DNA of 64,000 bases from Aeromonas allosaccharophila (GCF_000819685.1 NZ_CDBR01000005.1:62001-126000); one strand, 5' to 3'; counted from the first letter of the stretch, positions 1 through 7,400 are shown. Notes: generated by a model not told the origin, from the letters alone. A program made the numbers and translations.

Positions 1-282
1 GAAGCTGAAATCGCCTGGTGGGGGGATGAGGCTGACGGCTTTGCTGCCCGGGTTGAGAACGAACAAGCCTGGAAGGTCAGTATCGACACCATTATCGAGC
101 GTAACTTTAACCTCGATATTAAAAACCCCCATGTCGGTGAGCAGATAAGCCATGACCCCGACGAGCTGCTGGCGCGCTATGCCACAGAGCAGGCTGAAAT
201 CCAGACCCTGCGTGACCAGCTAAAAGCCATTCTGAGCGACGCCCTGTGCAAAGGTGCGGCCAAGCAAGGGGAGCAGGCATAA
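1..282 (+). CDS. hsdM: Type I restriction-modification DNA methyltransferase subunit HsdM (C-terminal end only)
   Basis: An open frame enters from the left edge and ends at TAA 280-282, giving the last 93 residues. HsdM is the N6-adenine methylation subunit of type I R-M enzymes and works with HsdS. The visible segment contains NLDIKNPH, typical of the HsdM C-terminus, followed by a charged helical tail with the pattern TEQAEIQTLRDQL that fits the coiled contact with HsdS. The catalytic NPPF motif lies outside the window. The stop codon overlaps the hsdS start (TAATG), so the two are translationally coupled. No hsdR is seen to the right; it is presumably upstream. Confidence 0.9.
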   Translation, partial: EAEIAWWGDEADGFAARVENEQAWKVSIDTIIERNFNLDIKNPHVGEQISHDPDELLARYATEQAEIQTLRDQLKAILSDALCKGAAKQGEQA

Positions 283-1979
283 TGGCGATAGAGAATCTGA
301 TTACCGACCACCTGGATCTCTGGACTGCGGCGGTGCGCCCGAAAAGCAGTGCCGGACGCGGTAGCAACAGCAAGCTGGAACTCACCGGCATCAAAAAGCT
401 GCGTGAGCTGATTTTGGAGCTGGCCGTGCGCGGCAAACTGGTGCCACAAGACCCCAGTCATGAACCGGCCTCCGTGCTGTTGGAACGGATTACCGCCGAA
501 AAAGCGCAGTTGGTGAAAGAGGGCAAAATTAAAATGCCCAAAGCCTTGCCTGAAATTGGTGAGGAAGAGAAGCAATTTGAATTACCAAAAGGATGGGCAT
601 GGTGCAGGCTGAATGATATTATTAATATATCATCTGGTGATGGACTCACATCGAAACAGATGGCTGTTGATGGTGATATTCCTGTTTTTGGTGGGAATGG
701 AATTACAGGTTATCACGATAAATATAATGTCAGTCAACCTACTTTGGTTATTGGAAGAGTGGGTTTTTACTGTGGGTCAGTTCATATAACACCCCAAAAG
801 GCATGGGTTACAGACAATGCATTTGTAACCAATTTTTCATATCTCAATATAGATATTAACTTTTTGTTTTTGTTGTTAAAAGCAACAGACCTTAATGAAA
901 ATGATAATGCAACTGCACAACCTGTAATTTCTGGAAGAAAGCTATACCCAATAGTTGTTTGTTTACCCCCATTATCAGAACAACATAGTATCGTTACAAA
1001 AGTCGATGAACTGATGGCCCTCTGTGACCAGCTGGAGCAGTGCAGCGAGTCGCAGCTGGCGGCCCATCAGACGCTGGTGGAGACCCTGCTCGCTACGCTG
1101 ACAGATTCAGGCGATGCCGACGAGCTGGCGCAAAATTGGGCGCGGTTAAGCACTCACTTCGATACCCTCTTTACCACCGAGGCCAGTATCGACGCTTTGA
1201 AACAGACGATCCTGCAACTGGCAGTGATGGGCAAGCTGGTGCCGCAAGACCCGAGCGATGAACCCGCCGCAGTCTTGCTGGAGCGTATCGCCGCCGAAAA
1301 AGCCCAGCTGGTCAAAGAGAAGAAAATTAAAAAAGAGAAACCGCTGCCTGCGATCAGCGAAGACGAAAAGCCGTTTGAGCTACCACAGGGGTGGGCGTGG
1401 GCTCGAGGCGAAGATATTGCAGATTTTGTTGATCCACAACCTAGTCATCGCACTCCACCAGAAGTAGAAGACGGTGTTCCATACATTGGTTATACGGATA
1501 TTGATCATGAGCGCGGCATTAACTTTGATAACGCTAGAAAAGTATCTGAAGTTATATTGCAAGAACATAAAGAACGTTATCAAATTAAAGATGGCGATTT
1601 TGTATTTGGAAAAATTGGAACGTTAGGTAAGCCATTTTTCTTGCAAGCACCGTTTAACTATTGCTTGTCCGCAAATCTTATTTTAATTCAGCCAAGAATA
1701 GGTTGTACTCATCCTGTTTATTTAGCTACTTACCTAAATAGTCCAACTTTATACCAAACCTTGGACATACAAAAAACCAATAGCACTCATGCTGTATTCG
1801 GGATCAAGAAAGCAAGGTTGCTAGTGGTTCCTTTTCCTCCCATCTCAGAGCAACATAGAATAGTTACTAAGGTTGATGAATTAATGACCCTCTGCGATCA
1901 ACTGAAATCCCGCCTACAAACCAGCCAGCAGACCCAGCTTGCCTTGGCCGAGTCGCTAGTGGAAGGAGCCCTTGCCTGA
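282..1979 (+). CDS. hsdS: Type I restriction-modification specificity subunit HsdS
   Basis: This 565-residue protein recognises the target sequence for a type I R-M enzyme. It has the usual two-repeat layout. Conserved segments with the pattern LAVRGKLVPQDP (residues about 45-60) and LAVMGKLVPQDP (about 312-325) each precede a target-recognition domain, and each domain is followed by a helix containing TKVDELMALCDQL or TKVDELMTLCDQL. The two recognition domains (roughly bases 600-970 and 1410-1850) are clearly more AT-rich than the flanking conserved parts, as expected where TRDs are swapped by recombination. ATG 282 overlaps the hsdM stop and is preferred to an in-frame ATG at 246 inside hsdM. 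The stop overlaps the next gene. Confidence 0.93.
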   Translation: MAIENLITDHLDLWTAAVRPKSSAGRGSNSKLELTGIKKLRELILELAVRGKLVPQDPSHEPASVLLERITAEKAQLVKEGKIKMPKALPEIGEEEKQFELPKGWAWCRLNDIINISSGDGLTSKQMAVDGDIPVFGGNGITGYHDKYNVSQPTLVIGRVGFYCGSVHITPQKAWVTDNAFVTNFSYLNIDINFLFLLLKATDLNENDNATAQPVISGRKLYPIVVCLPPLSEQHSIVTKVDELMALCDQLEQCSESQLAAHQTLVETLLATLTDSGDADELAQNWARLSTHFDTLFTTEASIDALKQTILQLAVMGKLVPQDPSDEPAAVLLERIAAEKAQLVKEKKIKKEKPLPAISEDEKPFELPQGWAWARGEDIADFVDPQPSHRTPPEVEDGVPYIGYTDIDHERGINFDNARKVSEVILQEHKERYQIKDGDFVFGKIGTLGKPFFLQAPFNYCLSANLILIQPRIGCTHPVYLATYLNSPTLYQTLDIQKTNSTHAVFGIKKARLLVVPFPPISEQHRIVTKVDELMTLCDQLKSRLQTSQQTQLALAESLVEGALA

Positions 1980-2947
1980 TGCCCTATGCTCGCCCTTGGC
2001 TTAGCTATCAACAGCAACTGGATCAGCTGATTGGGCGCGGCATCACGGTCACCGACCGGGATGCCGCACTGAGCTATCTGGAGCGGATTGGCTATTACCG
2101 TTTAAGCGGCTACTGGTACCCATTTCGCCGCTTTGAACCCGCGGCTGAGGGTGAAAGCAAACGGGAGACCCGGGCGACGGACCAGTTTTGCCCCGACACC
2201 CATCTGCTGGATGCGGTGGAGCTATATCTGTTCGACAAGAAGCTGCGCCTGCTGGTAGTGGATGCGCTGGAGCGGATCGAGGTGGCGTTGCGGGTCGATC
2301 TTGCCTATCTCCTTGGCAAGCGAAATACCTTTGCTCACCTCGATCGCAGCTACTTCCACCCCAGCTTTATCCGGCAGCCTGCATTCAGGGGGAGTCACCA
2401 GACCCGCTTTGAGGCGTGGATGGAGAAATACCGGGGGCTGGTAAAGCGCTCCAAAGAGGATTTTGTGCGCCACTACCATCAGCGCCATGGTGAGGAGCTG
2501 CCGATCTGGGTGGCGGTGGAAGTCTTTGATTTTGGCGCCATTTCGCAGCTGATCGGCATGATGAAGGTGTCGGATCAGCAGCATATCGCCAGCAAATACG
2601 GTTTGGACTGGCAGGTGTTTGCCAGCTGGATCTACGGTCTCAGTTACCTGCGCAATATCTGCGCCCATCATAGCCGCCTTTGGAACCGCAACGTGACGAC
2701 GCAGGTGAAGTTGCCCAAGCCCAGAGAGGTAGCGTGGTGCGATTTCCTGGCAAGAGACGATGAACGGCTTGCCAAGCCATTCGTGTTGCTGGCCATCACA
2801 CGCCATCTACTCAAGGTGATTTGCCCTAATACCCAGTGGCATCTGCGTCTGCGGGATCATCTGCTGACGTTCCCCACACAAAAGTCGGTGCGCAAGCTGG
2901 GGTTGGCAAACATGGGGTACATAGAGAACTGGCAGGAGTGGTGGTAA
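1979..2947 (+). CDS. Abi_2 (AbiD/AbiF-like) HEPN-type abortive infection protein
   Basis: A 322-residue protein whose start ATG overlaps the hsdS TGA (TGATG), so it is probably translated with the R-M genes. The N-terminus (LDQLIGRGITV, then YLERIGYYRLSGYWYPF) and the C-terminal block YLRNICAHHSRLWNR are hallmarks of the Abi_2 family. R225-N-I-C-A-H230 is an R-x4-H HEPN ribonuclease motif. Abi_2 proteins such as lactococcal AbiD and AbiF block phage growth. The RNase activity and a role guarding the R-M enzyme, like PrrC beside EcoprrI, are inference. The family call is secure; target and trigger are unknown. Confidence 0.85.
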   Translation: MPYARPWLSYQQQLDQLIGRGITVTDRDAALSYLERIGYYRLSGYWYPFRRFEPAAEGESKRETRATDQFCPDTHLLDAVELYLFDKKLRLLVVDALERIEVALRVDLAYLLGKRNTFAHLDRSYFHPSFIRQPAFRGSHQTRFEAWMEKYRGLVKRSKEDFVRHYHQRHGEELPIWVAVEVFDFGAISQLIGMMKVSDQQHIASKYGLDWQVFASWIYGLSYLRNICAHHSRLWNRNVTTQVKLPKPREVAWCDFLARDDERLAKPFVLLAITRHLLKVICPNTQWHLRLRDHLLTFPTQKSVRKLGLANMGYIENWQEWW

Positions 2948-3164
2948 ATCCACCAAATAAGAACCCCAGCGTAAGTTGCAAAGCAACCAAGAGGCCGGGG
3001 TCGTGTTGCGGAGAAGAATAGGGGGGAACCTCCATTCAGTCAAACTTTTTTACCCCATTTTGTGACGGATAGAGTGGTAGTCGAGTGGGTATTAAAGCAG
3101 GATCTCAAAGGCTCTTCAGCTACGTGAGAGCCGGCTTGAAATATCAATATTACAAGGAGTTGCG

Positions 3165-3947
3165 ATGCTACATGCAATCCTGCATGGCAAGGCTGGGCGT
3201 ATCGAGCGGGAAGGGGAATCCCTGCGCTGGCGCGACCTGTTTAAAGGCAGTGAAGATCTGCTAACTGCCACTTTCTTTGGCCGTTTGCCCCACCTCTCGG
3301 ACGGTACTCTGGGGGCCGTGCTGCACTTTCTACTCGGTGACAATCCGCTAGACCCGGCCACCTTTCAACGGCTGGAGCTGTGGCCAAAACTGGCATCGCT
3401 GCAGGATCGCCGTTATGTCGAGCCCGATGTGCTGCTCCACTTTGACGACGCACTGGTGGTTATCGAGGTGAAGCCCCCGTTCGGTGGTGACCAGTATCGG
3501 GAGCAGTGGCTGGCACAGGTCAATGCTGTGGTCAGCGAAGCCGAGTTTGATGACTATGAAGACCGGCTCTATTACGTTGCGCTTGGTAATATCCCTGTCG
3601 CCCCGCTGATTCGCCCAGAGCTGCCCGAACGCTTTGTCCAGATGACCTTGCGTGAATGGGAGCCACTGCGCTGCTATCTGCAAACTGCCTCCGAGTTTGA
3701 ATCCTGCCGTCAGGATCGCGCCATTCGCGATGAGTGGCTGCAGGCGTTTGAGCTGTTTGGCATGGCCCCGGTGGTGCCTGAATGGGCGCCGTTGTTTGCC
3801 TACGCAGGGCAGCTGGACCTGGATTGCGGGGTAATGTCTGAGCGGGAAACTCCCCCACCGGCTGAACCTACTGGTTGGGCTGCTCTGCTCGACTATGCCG
3901 GGACATTGCACCTCTCTCGCCCCGATTTCTCTTTTTTGAATCACTGA
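3165..3947 (+). CDS. Unrecognised protein with PD-(D/E)XK nuclease-like pattern
   Basis: A 260-residue protein with a good ribosome binding site (AAGGAG, 8 bases before ATG). I do not recognise the family. Residues 86-103 read E-P-D88-V-L-L, a short strand, then V-I-E101-V-K103, matching the D-(x)n-ExK core of PD-(D/E)XK nucleases. An upstream S-E30-D-L-L helix could supply the first acidic residue. The C-terminal half is acidic and tryptophan-rich. It starts 217 bases after the Abi_2 gene and is followed after 20 bases by the next frame, so the two form a pair. Nuclease function is inferred from the motif alone. Another possibility is a non-catalytic member of the same fold. Confidence 0.6.
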   Translation: MLHAILHGKAGRIEREGESLRWRDLFKGSEDLLTATFFGRLPHLSDGTLGAVLHFLLGDNPLDPATFQRLELWPKLASLQDRRYVEPDVLLHFDDALVVIEVKPPFGGDQYREQWLAQVNAVVSEAEFDDYEDRLYYVALGNIPVAPLIRPELPERFVQMTLREWEPLRCYLQTASEFESCRQDRAIRDEWLQAFELFGMAPVVPEWAPLFAYAGQLDLDCGVMSERETPPPAEPTGWAALLDYAGTLHLSRPDFSFLNH

Positions 3948-3967
3948 CTTTGGCTAAGGATGCCGTC

Positions 3968-4570
3968 ATGCAACACGATCTTGAACAGACCACCCAGCTG
4001 GTGACCCAACTGCAACAAGCCCACCGACTCGCAGCCGGTTTCTACCAGCGTATCCTCCCGCTATTCGATCAGATCGCCAGTCAGGCGCTGGACGCCGAGT
4101 TCTGGTATTGGGAGCCCAGCGAAAATAGCCGCCCCTGCCGCTCAGGAACCCGCCCATCCAGCAGCTGGGCATGGGACTATCTGCCACTGTTTGCATCGAG
4201 TCATGCCTACCGGGACCGGAATGGCGATACGGCTCTGAAAGGTGATAAGACGCTGATTTTTCGCCTCTATATCGATGATGATTTCCGTCAAAACTCAACC
4301 TTGCGTGCAAGTACGAAGGGCCAGCCCGATCCTTTGCAATTGTCTGGTAACGCAGTGGTTGAAGTGAATCTGTACCGTTGCCTGCAGGATAGTAATAACC
4401 ACTTCTGGGATCTGCTCAAGCAGGTTAGCTGGCCTGCTCATCAACCTGACTGGCAGCAAAGTGACAAATGTCATCAGCTTGAGATCTGCTCCAATCATCT
4501 GCCGCTCGCCCAGCTGCTTGCCGACCCTGATAGCGTGGCCCGTTGGATCGAAGAGATGAGTCATCGTTGA
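3968..4570 (+). CDS. Hypothetical protein paired with the nuclease-like gene
   Basis: A 200-residue protein starting 20 bases after the stop of the nuclease-like gene, so the two are very likely co-transcribed. I do not recognise it. It begins with a glutamine-rich helix (about residues 1-40), then an aromatic-rich segment containing FWYWEP and SWAWDYLPLF (about 47-78), and a strand-rich middle with the pattern LIFRLYIDDDF. No membrane segment, signal peptide or catalytic motif is apparent. ATG 3968 was chosen over an upstream in-frame ATG at 3875 because the longer form would overlap the previous gene by 73 bases. Position within a defence locus suggests a partner role, but this is inference. 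Confidence 0.6.
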   Translation: MQHDLEQTTQLVTQLQQAHRLAAGFYQRILPLFDQIASQALDAEFWYWEPSENSRPCRSGTRPSSSWAWDYLPLFASSHAYRDRNGDTALKGDKTLIFRLYIDDDFRQNSTLRASTKGQPDPLQLSGNAVVEVNLYRCLQDSNNHFWDLLKQVSWPAHQPDWQQSDKCHQLEICSNHLPLAQLLADPDSVARWIEEMSHR

Positions 4571-4664
4571 GCCTGTGGTTGGCAGGTAACAGTGCCATGA
4601 GCCAAGGGCATGTAATGACCTGATATTTAAATGGCCATCACGGTGGGCTTTGAGAGCAGATGTA

Positions 4665-4889
4665 ATGACACAGACTAAATTCGAGTTACCCAACAAAATC
4701 CATGATATCGGTTCGTTAGTGGTTCAGATCAAGGAATGGAGCTCTAAACCCTCGGTTGAAGATCTCTGGATGGCCTATCTTCTCGCTCGCGTTCCTGCAG
4801 AACGAACGAATGATGAAATTCAGGCTCTCCAGTCATGGTTCTATCAAGAGGTTGAGGAGCAGGGGGTTGAGCTCTTACTAATTGAGTAA
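4665..4889 (+). CDS. Small acidic hypothetical protein
   Basis: A 74-residue soluble acidic protein beginning MTQTKFELPNK, with helical segments around LVVQIKEWSS and LQSWFYQEVEE. No known family is recognised. ATG 4665 is used rather than an in-frame TTG at 4650; upstream purines (GAGAGCAG) give a modest ribosome binding site. It lies 94 bases after the 200-residue gene and is followed at once by an inverted repeat and a strong terminator, so it is probably the last gene of the cassette. A small antitoxin or immunity-type role is possible but unsupported. Confidence 0.5.
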   Translation: MTQTKFELPNKIHDIGSLVVQIKEWSSKPSVEDLWMAYLLARVPAERTNDEIQALQSWFYQEVEEQGVELLLIE

Positions 4890-4890
4890 G

Positions 4891-4926
4891 AAATGGGTTC
4901 AGCCTCCGAGGAGATTGAACCCATTT
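4891..4926 (+). repeat. Perfect 11-bp inverted repeat after the 74-residue gene
   Basis: Arms AAATGGGTTCA (4891-4901) and TGAACCCATTT (4916-4926) are exact complements separated by 14 bases. The hairpin begins one base after the stop codon and sits just before a second, terminator-type hairpin. It could protect the mRNA 3' end or act as an extra terminator. Confidence 0.6.
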
Positions 4927-4938
4927 TATGTCCAGTGG

Positions 4939-4961
4939 AACCCGCCTGAGGCGGGTTTTTT
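4939..4961 (+). terminator. Intrinsic terminator of the island gene cassette
   Basis: Stem AACCCGCC / GGCGGGTT with loop TGA, running into six T residues. It ends transcription from the cassette to its left. Confidence 0.85.
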
Positions 4962-5146
4962 ATGCGTGCAGTTCTTCATGAACAATGTCATCACGGGGGT
5001 GAGATTACCTATTCTCCATGATCAACATGGTCAATTACTTGAGCATTGAGGGGTAACTCGCGTCCTTCCTTGAGATACGCACAGAGTTGCAGCTTGATGG
5101 GGAAATTTCTGAGGGCGCCTGAAAGAGAACTGGTGAGAACTCGCTA
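4962..5146. other. Gene-poor stretch inside the island
   Basis: No convincing gene is seen between the terminator and the small-gene pair. A short palindrome (CCATG-atcaa-CATGG near 5019) is present. A 23-codon frame starting at ATG 4980 has no ribosome binding site. Confidence 0.5.
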
Positions 5147-5203
5147 ATGCGATATGCCCGACTGAATGGTGTAAATGATCTAAAGGAGGTACTGCATGCT
5201 TGA
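5147..5203 (+). CDS. Possible 18-codon leader peptide overlapping the membrane peptide start
   Basis: An ATG at 5147 opens an 18-codon frame beginning MRYARLNGV that runs across the ribosome binding site of the 35-residue membrane peptide and stops 8 bases inside it (TGA 5201-5203). Its own binding site is weak (GGTGAG). The arrangement recalls leader frames such as mok over hok that couple translation of a toxic peptide, but it may be chance. Confidence 0.2.
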   Translation: MRYARLNGVNDLKEVLHA

Positions 5204-5303
5204 ACTACTCAAAATCCTCGCTACCAACACCCTCACTACGAATCTTGGCTTCATGGGGGCTGTATTGGCATTAGGTTTCTTGCTGTGGGTCGCGACTTGG
5301 TAA
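5196..5303 (+). CDS. 35-residue single-span membrane peptide
   Basis: The frame begins MLELLKILATN and encodes 35 residues. A near-ideal Shine-Dalgarno (AAAGGAGGT) lies 5 bases before ATG. The second half (pattern LGFMGAVLALGFLLWVATW) is one uninterrupted hydrophobic helix of about 18 residues ending at the C-terminus, preceded by a short polar segment with one lysine. Size and shape resemble type I toxin peptides such as TisB or Ldr, or small membrane-associated regulators; no homologue is recognised. A GC-rich hairpin follows the stop, and a 42-residue gene converges from the other strand. Confidence 0.55.
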   Translation: MLELLKILATNTLTTNLGFMGAVLALGFLLWVATW

Positions 5304-5305
5304 TG

Positions 5306-5326
5306 AGTGGGGCCGCGGGCCCCACT
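5306..5326. repeat. GC-rich hairpin after the 35-residue peptide gene
   Basis: Arms AGTGGGGCC (5306-5314) and GGCCCCACT (5318-5326) pair perfectly around GCG. No T run follows on either strand. It sits between two convergent small genes and could stabilise mRNA ends or impede transcription from both sides. Confidence 0.5.
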
Positions 5327-5365
5327 TGCCCACTATCGAGATGGTTTATCCATTCCCTGGCAGGC

Positions 5366-5494
5366 TTACTTTTTTGTGGATTTGCTTGGCTTTAACGACG
5401 GGGTATTCCCCGGAGTGTCTTTATTATCACGACGACGTTGATCTGGTTTCCCTGTCGATTGAGCGATTGGTTTCGGACCAGGTTTAAGACCCAT
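5366..5494 (-). CDS. 42-residue basic, proline- and lysine-rich protein
   Basis: Encoded on the minus strand from ATG 5494 to TAA 5366. It begins MGLKPGPKPIAQ, has an RRR cluster near the middle and ends SKSTKK. The composition (many K, R, P, S, T and no hydrophobic stretch) suggests a disordered nucleic-acid-binding or ribosome-associated protein. The Shine-Dalgarno AAAGGAG lies 7 bases before the start, exactly in the loop of a 7-bp hairpin, which argues for a real and regulated gene. No family is recognised. It converges on the 35-residue membrane peptide gene, so the two might form a small system; that is inference. Confidence 0.5.
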   Translation of the reverse strand: MGLKPGPKPIAQSTGKPDQRRRDNKDTPGNTPSLKPSKSTKK

Positions 5495-5515
5495 AACAGT
5501 TCTCCTTTAACTGTT
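5495..5515 (-). promoter_or_regulatory. Hairpin presenting the Shine-Dalgarno in its loop
   Basis: On the minus strand AACAGTT (5515-5509) and AACTGTT (5501-5495) pair perfectly and the 7-base loop is exactly AAAGGAG. The last stem base abuts the ATG. Such a structure could expose the ribosome binding site or be a target for an antisense RNA or protein. Confidence 0.5.
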
Positions 5516-5950
5516 CAGAGGACGACCCTCTAAGATGGAGATGTGGGCTGTAATCAGAATTATCAAGAGTGATTGTAGGATTAATGTGCGTAGGGGGGGA
5601 TGCGCTAAGTTGAAGTTCCATTTTGCTACCTTTGGTAACTGGATGGTTGTAAAGCTATGCTCCGATCACGGCATACCAGATGAAAAAAATACTAAGTAGC
5701 TCAATAGGTGTAAGCGATTGGGTTTAGAGATGTTGTCCCGTTGTCCGGTGAGTATAAGCTCATAGCGTGGCATCAGCTTAAGCTTGGATACCCCTGTAGA
5801 ATGTTCATAACCTATTGGTTAACCTCGTGTATTGCTTTGCAGGAGGTGATGATAATTCTGTCATGGACTACTGCGAGTCCTCAAACTGAATGATAGAATG
5901 CTCTACATTTGTATCCCTCGCTGATAGGCCGCAGACGAATGCCGACAATA
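5516..5950. other. AT-rich non-coding stretch of the island
   Basis: No convincing gene is seen. AGAGG-gtcgt-CCTCT forms a short palindrome near 5518-5532 (minus reading). A purine-rich AGGAGGTG at 5841 precedes only a 14-codon frame at a spacing too tight for normal initiation. The stretch should hold promoters for the 42-residue gene (minus) and the PemK-like gene (plus), but no clear -35/-10 pair is visible. Confidence 0.5.
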
Positions 5951-6955
5951 ATGAAAACTATTTATATTCTTGATGATGGCTCAGGCGATGTTCTTGGTGA
6001 AGAGTCTTCATCAGGTATAAGTGAGGTCTTATTCCCTGACGCAAATTTCTGTGATCACGTCATGACTATCACTAAGAAATTTGAGGGGCGGCAGGTGTAT
6101 AGGTGGGAAGTTACCGGTGTTATGCATACAGCTCCCACTGATACCATTGTTATGCTCTCTCCAAGGGCACAAACATTGAATGAAGAGTATCTTTTGAAAA
6201 CGATACTGTGCCGCCAGCGACCCCAGATTTTGTCCGTATTGGTCAGAAAAGGGACTCTTGTAGAAGTTGAGTTTGGCTATATCCATTCAGTAAAGAAAGC
6301 GAGTGGGGTGTGTAAATCTAACAAGCGCTATCCAGACCAGGGCAAGAAGGGAGAAATGCACAAGCGGAGGCTCGCTATTGTTGTTGGCGCTGATCATAAC
6401 CGTGTACAGATAGTTCCTATTACCTCTCGGTCTCCTTCGGAGGGTGACAACTCCTCATTTGAAGTGAGTGCAGCATCACTTCAGCGTCTGGTTGATTACA
6501 ACAGGCCTGATAAGCACAGTTATGCTCTTTGTGGAATGATTCAGACGATCTCTCCTGCAAGAGTCCTTCCTCCGAAGCGCCTTGACCGAGCACAGAAACA
6601 CGTGAAGAGGAACATTAGCTATCCAGATAAGTTAGTAATCGAAGACATGAAGAAACTAGAGGTTGCACTCTCGTCTTCTATTGGTATCGGTGATTATGGC
6701 CAAGTAAAGAGTGAACGTAATGCTCTCAGATTAGAGAAGCAAGCAGCCGTCGCCAGGCAACAAGAGCAAGATAGGAAAAGGGCTGAGCTAGAACAACAGC
6801 TAGCGTCTCTGTTAGAAGAACAACAACAGCTCAAGATCTACAAATCACTCCTTTGGGACATGTATGGAGGAATTCATGCAAATCTTAGTGAGCAGGAATT
6901 GGCTCAGTTCATCGAGGGCGAAGTGGCTGCACACCAAGAACTTGCCGCTATCTGA
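5951..6955 (+). CDS. PemK/MazF-like domain protein with coiled-coil tail
   Basis: A 334-residue protein in three parts. Residues 1-95 are an unrecognised N-terminal region. Residues about 99-215 resemble the PemK/MazF fold: KGTLVEVEFGY, then GEMHKRRLAIVV and VQIVPITSRSP, which match the conserved strands of these endoribonuclease toxins. Residues about 255-298 are a glutamine/glutamate-rich coiled coil followed by a short helical tail. Start ATG 5951 is taken; ATG 5939 or TTG 5909 in frame are possible and none has a strong ribosome binding site. Classical PemK/MazF toxins are about 110 residues with an antitoxin gene just upstream. None is seen here, so toxin function is uncertain. Confidence 0.6.
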   Translation: MKTIYILDDGSGDVLGEESSSGISEVLFPDANFCDHVMTITKKFEGRQVYRWEVTGVMHTAPTDTIVMLSPRAQTLNEEYLLKTILCRQRPQILSVLVRKGTLVEVEFGYIHSVKKASGVCKSNKRYPDQGKKGEMHKRRLAIVVGADHNRVQIVPITSRSPSEGDNSSFEVSAASLQRLVDYNRPDKHSYALCGMIQTISPARVLPPKRLDRAQKHVKRNISYPDKLVIEDMKKLEVALSSSIGIGDYGQVKSERNALRLEKQAAVARQQEQDRKRAELEQQLASLLEEQQQLKIYKSLLWDMYGGIHANLSEQELAQFIEGEVAAHQELAAI

Positions 6956-7400
6956 TGCGAAGTCACACTATCAATTTTCATAAAAAGCATTGACCAGTAT
7001 GTCAAACGAGACTACATTAATGAGACACGGCAAGACATACGGGACGGCTCCCAGTCTTGCGACGCTTTAAGTAGCCCAGCCGTTTATGTAAATCAGATAC
7101 CAAAAGCCTCCTTTATAGGGGGCTTTTTTACATTTTTAGTTTATGGGATTGGACTGACACCTCGGTGGTAGATCCATCCTATCCTCACGATGAAGCATGC
7201 TCTAAGCCCATCAAGGCAGCTTTAGCTAGAAGCAGTTAAGTTTGGGGGGAGCCAGTTTTGCTGGCTGCTGGCGTATGATTTCAGTGGGTAAAAATGTGCA
7301 AAGTGTGCAAACCCACCTCAACTTGAACCAACCTGAAATAACCCAACCCCACTTGATTCAATGGCTTACGAGTCGTACTATCCCTAGGAAACCGCAGTTT
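6956..7400. other. Non-coding island end adjoining the attachment site
   Basis: The stretch holds an intrinsic terminator at 7102-7129 and, at 7310-7365, loosely repeated short words (ACTTGAACCAACC, CCACTTGATTCAA) that could be recombinase arm-type sites. A 61-codon frame at 7242-7427 runs through the tRNA fragment and is not believed to be a gene. Confidence 0.5.
7102..7129 (+). terminator. Intrinsic terminator after the PemK-like gene
   Basis: Stem AAAAGCCTCC / GGGGGCTTTT (one G-T pair) with loop TTTATA and a T run. It lies about 150 bases after the PemK-like stop codon. Confidence 0.75.

Noticed and set aside
2807..3043. Minus-strand frames overlapping the Abi_2 end and the gap before 3165
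   Set aside because: No ribosome binding site; overlap with the 3' end of a real gene; composition not protein-like.
5849..5893. 14-codon frame after AGGAGGTG
   Set aside because: Binding site sits 2 bases from the ATG, too close for normal initiation, and nothing is conserved or recognisable.
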